Source: an uncultured Prevotellaceae bacterium (GTDB lineage Bacteria > Bacteroidota > Bacteroidia > Bacteroidales > Bacteroidaceae). From it: DNA of 34,877 bases. The translations under genes were made by a program, and so were the position numbers. Below are positions 1 through 6,190 of the stretch, one piece after another (within the stretch, counting starts at the first letter, position 1; every line of letters starts with the position of its first letter). The notes below the pieces were generated by a model. It was not told the DNA's origin. It was given only the letters and a program-made list of their open reading frames with translations, and searched no databases. Where the stretch lies: NCBI GenBank assembly GCA_900317635.1, contig ONHN01000030.1:1-34877 (forward strand). The letters run 5' to 3'.

Positions 1-670
1 TCTTCTTAATGTGCGGTACGCTCTGCGCACCGCTTCATCCGTTGCGCACTATCCGCGCACCACTCGTCGCTACGCTCCTCGCGGTACGCGGTTAAGCAAT
101 ATGTGGTACGCTTCGCGCACCATTTGTCCCGCTCTCTCACAACTTCCGAAACTTAAATTAAATTATTCAAGTTTCGGATGTTGGAGGAGTTGAGGAAATG
201 AAAGGAGTTAAGGGAGTAAAAGACGATACTTTTAAACCCTATAGTATTTGCGAATATGACTATCGTCTTTAACTCCTCAGCAGCCAGAGGCTGCGATAAC
301 TCCTTTTAACTCCTTTAACTCCTGAGGAAGCGATAGCTTCCGAAAGTTGAGTTAAATTACTTCCATTAAACAAGCATAAAAGCTACGACAGCGATCATAG
401 TCGCCATCGTTGCAAGATGTTAGCGGTGTGTGACGAGGTTGTAAGAAGTTCAAGTGTAAACTCTCGGCATCAGCCCCTCCGGGGTACGCAGGCGTCCCGC
501 CTGCATTGCGCTTCCGCATAGCTTCTGTAAACCACTACAAGCACTACACATTGCACTACGAGCACAGCTTTTTGCGTTAGCGCATGATAGGTGCTGTGTT
601 TGTAGTGGAATGTGTAGTGTATGTAGTGGTTTCACTACCGTCGGCGTAGCCCCAACTCGTCACAAAGAAG
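1..670. other. Gene-free, repeat-rich spacer left of mscL
   Basis: I see no credible gene here; the short open frames translate repeats. It holds a partly palindromic motif seen twice (GTGCGGTACGC at about 11 and ATGTGGTACGC at about 100), GGAGTTAAGG/TTAACTCC inverted repeats between about 183 and 345 that flank a matching AAGACGATA/TATCGTCTT pair, and the nested inverted repeat of 429-664. It lies downstream of mscL, so transcripts leaving mscL would read into these hairpins. Confidence 0.6.
429..664. repeat. Nested inverted-repeat element
   Basis: The outer arms are TGTGACGAGGTT (429-440) and AACTCGTCACA (654-664). Inside lie a 17-base GCAGGCG-tcc-CGCCTGC hairpin (488-504) and a large inverted repeat with 38-base arms (531-568 and 593-630) matching at 33 of 38 positions, with a small TGCG-ttag-CGCA hairpin (573-584) in its loop. 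The right arm resembles a segment near 11405-11427, and GGCGTAGCC near 642-650 recurs in hairpins downstream of other genes. It could act as a terminator for mscL, which is read leftward. No transposase is present. Confidence 0.65.
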
Positions 671-1093
671 TTACTGCTTCAGTGCATCGCGGATTTCCGT
701 CAGCAGTTTCACCTCGTCGGAGGGTTCAGCGGGAGCGGCGGGCTCTTCGGCTTTCTTGCGGTTCAGTTTGTTGATGCCTTTCAGCATAAGGAAGATGCAG
801 AATGCCACGATGATGAAGTCCACGATGTTCTGAATGAACTGGCCGTAGGCAAAGACGCTGGCGCCAGCCTCTTTAGCGGCGGCGAGGGTAGGGTAGCACT
901 TGTCATCGCTGAGGTTCACGTAGAGGTTTGTAAAGTCCACGCCGCCCGTAGCCTTGCTGACCAGTGGCATGATGACGTCGTCAACCAGCGAGGTGACGAT
1001 TTTTCCGAACGCACCGCCGATGATGACACCGACAGCCATGTCCATCACGTTGCCCTTAACGGCAAACTCCTTAAACTCTTTGATAAATCCCAT
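671..1093 (-). CDS. mscL: Large-conductance mechanosensitive channel MscL
   Basis: This 140-residue protein is the inner-membrane channel that opens under membrane tension and releases solutes during hypo-osmotic shock. It starts [22 protein letters not shown], the usual MscL amphipathic N-terminus leading into the pore helix (about residues 17-42, with GVIIGGAFG). A periplasmic loop containing two-residue-spaced charged segments follows, then a second membrane helix at about 86-107 and a cytoplasmic C-terminal helix ending in [12 protein letters not shown], also typical. The length is normal for the family. It is alone on the minus strand, divergent from gapA, with its own likely promoter in the shared spacer. 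Downstream there are only repeats, so it is probably monocistronic. Confidence 0.97.
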   Translation of the reverse strand: MGFIKEFKEFAVKGNVMDMAVGVIIGGAFGKIVTSLVDDVIMPLVSKATGGVDFTNLYVNLSDDKCYPTLAAAKEAGASVFAYGQFIQNIVDFIIVAFCIFLMLKGINKLNRKKAEEPAAPAEPSDEVKLLTEIRDALKQ

Positions 1094-1164
1094 AGTTGTA
1101 AAGTTTGTTTAGCAAGGACACCGAAAGCGACCCTCTGAAAGAGGAAAAAAGCCCTCGTGTTGTC

Positions 1165-1172
1165 CAAAATTA
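1165..1172 (-). promoter_or_regulatory. Likely -7 box of the mscL promoter
   Basis: Read on the minus strand this is TAATTTTG, matching the Bacteroidetes -7 consensus TAnnTTTG. It lies about 70 bases upstream of the mscL start. I do not see a clean TTTG at the -33 position, so strength is uncertain. Confidence 0.5.
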
Positions 1173-1203
1173 TAGTTTGTTAAACCTTTTCCTTGCCTTT
1201 CGT

Positions 1204-1235
1204 TTTGCAAAAGTAAAAACATCTTTGTAATTTTG
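1204..1235 (+). promoter_or_regulatory. gapA promoter, Bacteroidetes type
   Basis: TTTG at 1204-1207 and TAATTTTG at 1228-1235 are separated by 20 bases, the spacing expected for the primary sigma factor of Bacteroidetes. Transcription should start near 1242, giving a leader of roughly 90 bases before gapA. It lies back-to-back with the mscL promoter. Confidence 0.75.
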
Positions 1236-1330
1236 CACCGCAAAACGAGGAAAAATTTACCTTGCAGGTATAAAAAAGCTCTTTTGCGCCCCTGAAAAAG
1301 AAACTTTCTAACATCTAACTTTATAAATCT

Positions 1331-2359
1331 ATGATTAAAATCGCAATTAATGGTTTCGGTCGCATTGGCCGTCTCGCTTTCCGTCAAATGTTCGAAGCTG
1401 AAGGTTACGAAGTTGTAGCCATCAACGACTTGACAAGTCCTAAGATGCTTGCTCACCTGCTGAAGTACGATACGGCTCAGGGCGGTTTCGCTGGTAAGTT
1501 TGGCGAAGGCAAACACACGGTTGAAGCTACCGAAAACTCCATCATCGTTGACGGTAAGGAAATCACCATCTACGCAAAGCCCAACGCTGCCGAGCTTCCT
1601 TGGGGCGAATTGGACGTTGACGTAGTGCTCGAGTGCACAGGTTTCTACACCTCTAAGGAGAAGGCTTCTGCTCACATCCAGGCTGGTGCTAAGAAAGTTG
1701 TTATCTCCGCTCCAGCCGGTAAGGACCTCCCCACCATCGTCTACAACGTAAACCACAAGGTGCTGACCCCCGCCGACACCGTTATCTCCGCTGCTTCTTG
1801 CACCACCAACTGCTTGGCTCCCATGGCCGACGCGCTGAACAAGTACGCCCCCATTGCCAGCGGTATTATGTCCACCATCCACGCTTACACGGGCGACCAA
1901 ATGATTCTCGATGGTCCTCAGCGCAAGGGTGACCTCCGTCGTAGCCGTGCCGGTGCTCAGAACATCGTGCCCAACAGCACGGGTGCTGCTAAGGCTATCG
2001 GCCTCGTTATTCCCGAACTCAATGGCAAACTCATCGGTTCCGCTCAGCGCGTTCCCACCCCCACGGGTTCTACCACCATCCTCATTGCCGTTGTGAAGGG
2101 TAAGGACATCACTGTTGAAGGCATCAACGCCGCAATGAAGGCCGCCAGCACCGAAAGCTTCGGCTACACCGAAGACCAAATCGTTAGCAGCGACATCATC
2201 GGTATGAAGTTCGGTTCGCTCTTCGACGCAACGCAGACCATGGTCAGCAAGGTTGACGACGACACCTATCAGGTACAGGTTGTTAGCTGGTACGACAACG
2301 AGAACTCCTACACCTCTCAGATGGTTCGCACCATCAAGTACCTTGCCGAGCTGAAATAA
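1331..2359 (+). CDS. gapA: Glyceraldehyde-3-phosphate dehydrogenase, type I
   Basis: This 342-residue cytosolic enzyme oxidises and phosphorylates glyceraldehyde 3-phosphate to 1,3-bisphosphoglycerate in glycolysis, or the reverse in gluconeogenesis. The N-terminal Rossmann motif INGFGRIGR is present. The catalytic cysteine is in SCTTNCLAP (Cys157 by count), the HAYTGDQ segment carries the helper histidine region, and the C-terminus has [13 protein letters not shown]. Length is normal for the family. The codon use is smoother and more biased than that of neighbouring genes, as expected for a highly expressed gene. It is preceded by a strong promoter and followed by a GC-rich hairpin. A long antisense open frame covers it but is only a codon-bias shadow. 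Confidence 0.98.
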   Translation: MIKIAINGFGRIGRLAFRQMFEAEGYEVVAINDLTSPKMLAHLLKYDTAQGGFAGKFGEGKHTVEATENSIIVDGKEITIYAKPNAAELPWGELDVDVVLECTGFYTSKEKASAHIQAGAKKVVISAPAGKDLPTIVYNVNHKVLTPADTVISAASCTTNCLAPMADALNKYAPIASGIMSTIHAYTGDQMILDGPQRKGDLRRSRAGAQNIVPNSTGAAKAIGLVIPELNGKLIGSAQRVPTPTGSTTILIAVVKGKDITVEGINAAMKAASTESFGYTEDQIVSSDIIGMKFGSLFDATQTMVSKVDDDTYQVQVVSWYDNENSYTSQMVRTIKYLAELK

Positions 2360-2422
2360 GCCGACATGACAGCCCATCGGACGCTTGCAGCCCGTAGTGC
2401 TACCATACAATATTATATATAT

Positions 2423-2457
2423 ACGCCGCTGAAGCATTCCCCTTGCTTCGGCGGCGT
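2423..2457 (+). terminator. Hairpin terminator after gapA
   Basis: A 13-base stem (ACGCCGCTGAAGC at 2423-2435 with GCTTCGGCGGCGT at 2445-2457, one T-G wobble) with a 9-base loop lies 64 bases after the gapA stop. The following bases are TGTCGT, so the U-tract is poor; it may act as an mRNA 3' end or a weak terminator. Confidence 0.6.
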
Positions 2458-2500
2458 TGTCGTAACTGGGAGCGCGGGCACCCTCGCCCGCATGCATGGG

Positions 2501-2577
2501 GACGCAGGCGTCCCGCCTGCGGAACGGTCGGCGGCGTCAGCCCTAACTGGGTACGCAGGCGCCCTCGCCTGCATCCC
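2501..2577. repeat. Two-hairpin dispersed repeat, copy 1
   Basis: Two hairpins, GCAGGCG-tcc-CGCCTGC (2504-2520) and GCAGGCG-ccct-CGCCTGC (2555-2572), are joined by a segment with GGCGTCAGCCCTAAC. The same arrangement recurs at 5384-5459, and a single-hairpin version is at 488-504. No open frame or transposase belongs to it. It resembles a REP/BIME-like element family. Confidence 0.75.
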
Positions 2578-2610
2578 CATCGTCGGCCAGTAAGTGCAGC
2601 CGCCTCTGAA

Positions 2611-2834
2611 AGCCCCATTAGGGGCGATACAGCGTTAGGCAGGGGTGGAGCGACCGTAAGGGAGCGGAACCCCTGATAGCTGGGTGATGATGGATGTAAG
2701 CACCGTAGGTGCGACACCACCGTACCCCATGCCGTGTCGCTCCTACAGAGCTCCTTCATGATATGCACGTCAAAACAGGGGTTTCGCTTCGCTTCACCCC
2801 TGCCTAATGCTGTGTCGCGCCTACGGCGCTATCG
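2611..2834. repeat. Large nested inverted repeat
   Basis: The left arm (about 2611-2675) and right arm (2776-2834) share, in inverted orientation, the blocks CAGCRTTAGGCAGGGGTG, AGCGA and AACCCCTG, with small internal differences. A second inverted pair lies inside: GCACCGTAGGTGCGACAC (about 2701) against GTGTCGCTCCTACAGAGC (about 2733). The size, nested symmetry and lack of coding capacity suggest a composite palindromic repeat or a decayed MITE. Confidence 0.6.
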
Positions 2835-2843
2835 TTACGATAT

Positions 2844-2993
2844 GTTTTCCGCAAGCGAGACGCTTGCGTACCATATATGGTGCGGGCGAGGCGCCCGCGC
2901 TCCCAGGGGGCTACGCTGCAGTTTTCCGCAAGCGAGACGCTTGCGTACCATACATGGTGAGGGCGAGGGCGCCTGCGCTCCCAGGGGGGCTAC
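2844..2993. repeat. Tandem pair of about 70-base palindromic units
   Basis: Two near-identical units (2844-2914 and 2921-2993, period 77) each carry GCAAGCGAGACGCTTGCGTACC (itself a GCAAGCG/CGCTTGC hairpin), then a GC-rich GCG-rich hairpin, then CTCCCAGGGGG. The right unit runs into the end of the DUF262-HNH gene and contains its stop codon (2990-2992). Confidence 0.7.
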
Positions 2994-4150
2994 CTATTCC
3001 CCTTCGCGCGGTTGTGCGTTCGGCAGAGCATTTGGCAGTTCTTGATGTCCGTTGCGCCGCCCTTGCTCCAGGCCGTGACGTGGTCGGCATCCATTTCTGA
3101 GGGTTTCCAAATCTTCGTGCGGTTGGCACTGTGGCCCAGGGCGCAGAGGGGACAGTTGCTCTCGCCTTGCTCAAAGGCTTTGGCTGTTTGCAGTTTATAG
3201 ACGGTGCGTTTCGTAGCCTCGTCGAAGATGCGGATGTCCAGCAGGCGCGGGTCTTGGCAGCCGCCCAGCACGTACTCGAAGATGCCTTTGCGGTCCTTCA
3301 CGTAAGGGTCGCCGTAGAGCTGTTGCACCCGTTTGTGCACCACCTGCGGGTTGTAGGGCGTAAGGTGGTAGGTTTCGTAGAGGCGGCCCCATTCCAGGCC
3401 CCGCATCTCTTTCTCTATGTCCACGAACACGGCGTCAATCCAGTCGATGACGCAGTTGAAGTATGTGCGCAGTTCGTTGATGTTCGTGTCGTGTCGGTGC
3501 AGGCTCATGTAGCCCTTCACGTCGCCTCGGCTCACCCATTGCAAGGCGCGCTCCAGGAAGTCCTGTCGGTTCACCGTGCCGCTGACGAAGTGGCTCCACT
3601 TCTGCACATTGGCGTTTTGTGAATTGCTGAACTCCTGTTTTGCCAGCGTGACGAACTCTCCCGAATACACGGCGTTGAGCAGTTCCTGCCGATTGAGCGG
3701 CACGCCCGCAATGTTCACCGTTTCAAACCACCGGCGTATCTCGTCCTCCGTGCCTTCGCACTCATAGACCAAGAGCGGCGTAGAGAGGATGCGCGCTTGC
3801 AGCTCGGGCGAGAGGCTGGTGAAGTACTGCGGTATGCCTACGTCGTCGATGATGGCCAGCTTCCCTGTGATGAAACGCCCTAACGACGTGATGCGCTGCT
3901 GCCCGTCGAGCACTTCCAGGCGATCGTCGTCGGTCTTGTTGAAATAGAAAACGCCGAGCGGGTATTGGTGCAACGCCGACTGCACCACAGCCACGTCCTT
4001 CTTGCCGTCGGCATAGATATAGTTGCGCTGATATTCGGGCTGAATGATCAGCCGCCCCGAGAGCCCATAGAGCCCTTTGCCCTCGAGTTCGTTATAGACG
4101 AAGCCTTCGCAAACTTCGCCGGCGGTGTAGGTTTTAAGATTTGTTTTCAT
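2990..4150 (-). CDS. DUF262 (ParB-like/GmrSD N-type) protein with C-terminal HNH nuclease motif
   Basis: This 386-residue protein has two recognisable parts. The N-terminal half looks like DUF262: PEYQRNYIYADG near residue 40, then LEVLDGQQRITSLGRFI near residue 80-100. In known family members, such as GmrS of the type IV GmrSD enzyme, this fold binds or hydrolyses nucleotides. The C-terminus has a zinc-type HNH motif: CPLC (Cys333, Cys336), DADHVTAWSKGG, and LCRTHNRAKG. It is the second gene of a minus-strand pair, 49 bases after an EcoRI-family methyltransferase, so a role as the restriction partner is likely but is inference. The length is shorter than fused GmrSD (usually over 550). The stop codon lies in an intergenic repeat, so the original C-terminus may have been trimmed by a few residues. 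It could alternatively be a stand-alone anti-phage nuclease. Confidence 0.85.
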   Translation of the reverse strand: MKTNLKTYTAGEVCEGFVYNELEGKGLYGLSGRLIIQPEYQRNYIYADGKKDVAVVQSALHQYPLGVFYFNKTDDDRLEVLDGQQRITSLGRFITGKLAIIDDVGIPQYFTSLSPELQARILSTPLLVYECEGTEDEIRRWFETVNIAGVPLNRQELLNAVYSGEFVTLAKQEFSNSQNANVQKWSHFVSGTVNRQDFLERALQWVSRGDVKGYMSLHRHDTNINELRTYFNCVIDWIDAVFVDIEKEMRGLEWGRLYETYHLTPYNPQVVHKRVQQLYGDPYVKDRKGIFEYVLGGCQDPRLLDIRIFDEATKRTVYKLQTAKAFEQGESNCPLCALGHSANRTKIWKPSEMDADHVTAWSKGGATDIKNCQMLCRTHNRAKGNR

Positions 4151-4199
4151 GGAGGCTTATGTTTTAAGTTTAGATTGTTAAAAAGATGAAATCAGAACT

Positions 4200-5273
4200 T
4201 TATAAGCGTTTTGGCTTTCTTCTTTGAATTAATATCCTAAAATAGGGGCATACTCCATTTATGCATAAGTCCTTATCGTCATAGCCTTTTCGAAATTTGA
4301 TGATTTCAAACTGCTCAGGGCAGTACTTACGAAGAAAAGAAATAGGGACGCCCATCACGCCGTCATAGTCCGAGGGGATAGCATCAACTTTAGGCACCTC
4401 AATGGCATCGTAGTTGTCATAATGTGCATAGTCATGGCCTCGTACTTCTTTGTGGCGGCTGTACTTCTTGTTGTCCTCCATCGTCATCAGCGTCAAAGGC
4501 TGGTGGCGGCGACCATGCTCGAGGTTGGTAAACCAACAAGAATTGCCCAGACGCGTGTAGTTGCCCACATATCCAAGTTTTTCGGCCTTTTTGCGGTCGC
4601 TCTCAGCTACTACTGCACCTTCAGGCACACCAAAGACCATATCTGTCACAAAACCCGTGGCACCCAACCAAAGTTTGTTCGCTTTAATCAGCGGAAAGAC
4701 TTCCTTATAGGTAATAGCGTTCATGTTGCCTATGAGCAGGAGCTGTTTCTCTGCCTCAACTATCCATGCCAAAAACTCGCGGAACAGCGAGAACGGCGGA
4801 TTGGTCACGATGATATCCGCCTCGTCGCGCAGGCGCGTCACTTCTTGGCTGCGGAAGTCGCCGTCGCCCTTGAGGTATTCCCATTGCAGGTCGTCGATGT
4901 CGATGCGTCCGTCGCCCGTTGTGTCGCTGTCCAGCACAAAGATTTTGCCGTGCGTCTGCGTCTTTTGGGCATCAAACTGCGGTGCTTCTGTTTCGAAGAG
5001 GGAGAGTTGTATGGGGCCTTTAAACTTCTTGCTCTCGTAGGCATAGCTCGTAGAGATGAGTCGTTTTAGACCTAAACGCTGGAAGTTCTGCGCAAAATAG
5101 CGTGTGAAGTTGCTCCATTCGGGGTCGTCGCAGGGCAGTAGGACGGTCTTGCCGCGAAACACGTTGGCATCATATTCAAGGTATGCCTCCACTTCGCGCT
5201 CTATGTCGCGATACTGCGTATAAAATTCGTCGTTCTTCGCCGCCTTTGCGCGCGATAAAGTTTCGTTTGCCAT
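4200..5273 (-). CDS. Adenine-specific DNA methyltransferase, EcoRI methylase family
   Basis: This 357-residue protein is predicted to transfer a methyl group from S-adenosylmethionine to adenine N6 in DNA. The catalytic motif NPPF is at residues 158-161 in DIIVTNPPFSLFREF, and the N-terminal DEFYTQYRDIEREVEAYL is typical of the EcoRI-methylase-like family. LLPCDDPEWSNF probably forms part of the cofactor pocket. It is the first gene of a minus-strand operon with the DUF262-HNH gene 49 bases downstream, as in a restriction-modification unit where the methylase is made first. Its true recognition sequence cannot be read from the protein; GAATTC is only one possibility from the family name. I chose MANETLSR at 5273 because it directly precedes the conserved region and follows a promoter. 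Confidence 0.93.
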   Translation of the reverse strand: MANETLSRAKAAKNDEFYTQYRDIEREVEAYLEYDANVFRGKTVLLPCDDPEWSNFTRYFAQNFQRLGLKRLISTSYAYESKKFKGPIQLSLFETEAPQFDAQKTQTHGKIFVLDSDTTGDGRIDIDDLQWEYLKGDGDFRSQEVTRLRDEADIIVTNPPFSLFREFLAWIVEAEKQLLLIGNMNAITYKEVFPLIKANKLWLGATGFVTDMVFGVPEGAVVAESDRKKAEKLGYVGNYTRLGNSCWFTNLEHGRRHQPLTLMTMEDNKKYSRHKEVRGHDYAHYDNYDAIEVPKVDAIPSDYDGVMGVPISFLRKYCPEQFEIIKFRKGYDDKDLCINGVCPYFRILIQRRKPKRL

Positions 5274-5315
5274 AGCGTAGTGTTTCCGTTCGGTTGACAG
5301 CCCCGAACGTCACGG

Positions 5316-5347
5316 CAAAAATACGTTTTGCCGCGCGAAAAAGCAAG
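5316..5347 (-). promoter_or_regulatory. Promoter of the methyltransferase/DUF262-HNH operon
   Basis: On the minus strand TATTTTTG (5323-5316) matches the Bacteroidetes -7 box, and CTTG (5347-5344) sits 20 bases upstream as a plausible -33 box. The predicted transcript starts near 5309, leaving a leader of about 36 bases. Confidence 0.55.
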
Positions 5348-5383
5348 ACCTCCCCGCTTTTTATCTGCGCCCGCATGCATAGG

Positions 5384-5459
5384 ACGCAGGCGTCCCGCCT
5401 GCGGAAGCCCTCGTTGGCGTCAGCCCTAACCGGGTACGCAGGCGTCTCGCCTGCATCCC
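5384..5459. repeat. Two-hairpin dispersed repeat, copy 2
   Basis: Hairpins GCAGGCG-tcc-CGCCTGC (5386-5402) and GCAGGCG-tct-CGCCTGC (5438-5454) are joined by GGCGTCAGCCCTAACCGGG. The order, spacing and most bases match the copy at 2501-2577, so the methyltransferase/DUF262-HNH operon is bracketed by related repeats in the same orientation. The flanking TTGGCGTC and ACGTTGGC are also similar. Confidence 0.75.
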
Positions 5460-5554
5460 AACGTTGGCATACCCAGTTAGTTCAAAAAACTCCCCGCTTC
5501 TCCGCTTCACTTCCTCGCGAAATGCGTAATTTCGCGCTGTAAACCGAACGTAGT

Positions 5555-6181
5555 ATGAGAATTTTCGTTGTGCGCTCGCTTGACGAGCCTTACAATATCT
5601 TGCGCTTTTCTCCGTTTAAGAATATAGAGGAAGCAGTGGCCGCACGTTTTGCCCTGCAAGTGTTGCCCGACACGGCGTGGCAGCAGCGCAGTCGTCCCCT
5701 CTTCGTGCCCGACTATGCCCCCGCCGGCCTGTTGCTCACGTTGGCATACGCTGTGCGCATTAGCAGGTTAGGGCGCAGTGTGGCTGCGGACTATGCTGCG
5801 CGTTACTACGATGCCGCCACGCTCTGTGCCGCCGCCAGTGCGCCCGAGTTGGCCGCCACGTTGCAGCAGTGCCAGTTGCCCACCGACGCGGCCTGCGGTT
5901 TCGACGCCGCCGTCAATGGCGGCACGTGGGAGGCCCTTCCCGCCGACAGCCTGCCCCTGTGCCTCAAACTCTCGGGCGCGGTGCAGACCGAATGTCTGGC
6001 CGCCACGCCAGCGCGCGCTCAAGTCGATACCGCCCTCGCCTTCGTCAGTCAGTACGTCAAACTCTGCCAAGGCGATGTCCTCTTGCTCCCTATAGCACCG
6101 CTCGACGTCCGCGCCACCGAAGGCACCCACGTCGAAGGCTTTTTCGGTGCGAAGCCCATCCTCTCTTACAATATTAAATAG
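5555..6181 (+). CDS. Degenerate fumarylacetoacetate hydrolase-like protein upstream of porU
   Basis: This 208-residue protein is weakly conserved. The C-terminal segment (GDVLLLPIAPLDVRATEGTH, then VEGFFGAKPILSYNIK) resembles the end of FAH-family hydrolases, where GD(L/V)IFTGTP and a final DGxxxLxNxI pattern are usual. I cannot find the acidic metal-binding residues of active FAH enzymes, so catalysis is doubtful. The context supports the assignment: from memory, an FAH-family gene lies directly before porU in Porphyromonas gingivalis. It ends 9 bases before porU, so the two are probably cotranscribed. Its composition is alanine-rich. The function is unknown, and a divergent unrelated protein cannot be excluded. 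Confidence 0.6.
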   Translation: MRIFVVRSLDEPYNILRFSPFKNIEEAVAARFALQVLPDTAWQQRSRPLFVPDYAPAGLLLTLAYAVRISRLGRSVAADYAARYYDAATLCAAASAPELAATLQQCQLPTDAACGFDAAVNGGTWEALPADSLPLCLKLSGAVQTECLAATPARAQVDTALAFVSQYVKLCQGDVLLLPIAPLDVRATEGTHVEGFFGAKPILSYNIK

Positions 6182-6190
6182 ACGCCCACG

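Larger units (their letters stand above)
2360..2989. other. Repeat-filled spacer between gapA and the DUF262 gene
   Basis: No gene is supported in these 630 bases. Open frames on both strands here translate palindromic repeats. In order there are: the gapA hairpin, a GCGGGC/GCCCGC hairpin (2474-2491), the two-hairpin element of 2501-2577, the large nested inverted repeat of 2611-2834, and a tandem pair of 70-base units at 2844-2993. The two flanking genes converge on this region. Confidence 0.65.

Noticed and set aside
1109-2497. A 462-residue minus-strand open frame over gapA
   Set aside because: It is exactly antisense to a well-conserved gene, has Gly/Val/His-rich composition typical of reverse-frame translation, and no recognisable domain.
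2366-3100. Several small open frames giving DAGVPPAERSA-like peptides
   Set aside because: They are translations of the palindromic repeats; similar peptides arise at every copy and in several frames.
4200-5273. Naming the methyltransferase product M.EcoRI with GAATTC specificity
   Set aside because: Family membership does not fix the recognition sequence, and no EcoRI-like nuclease gene is present.
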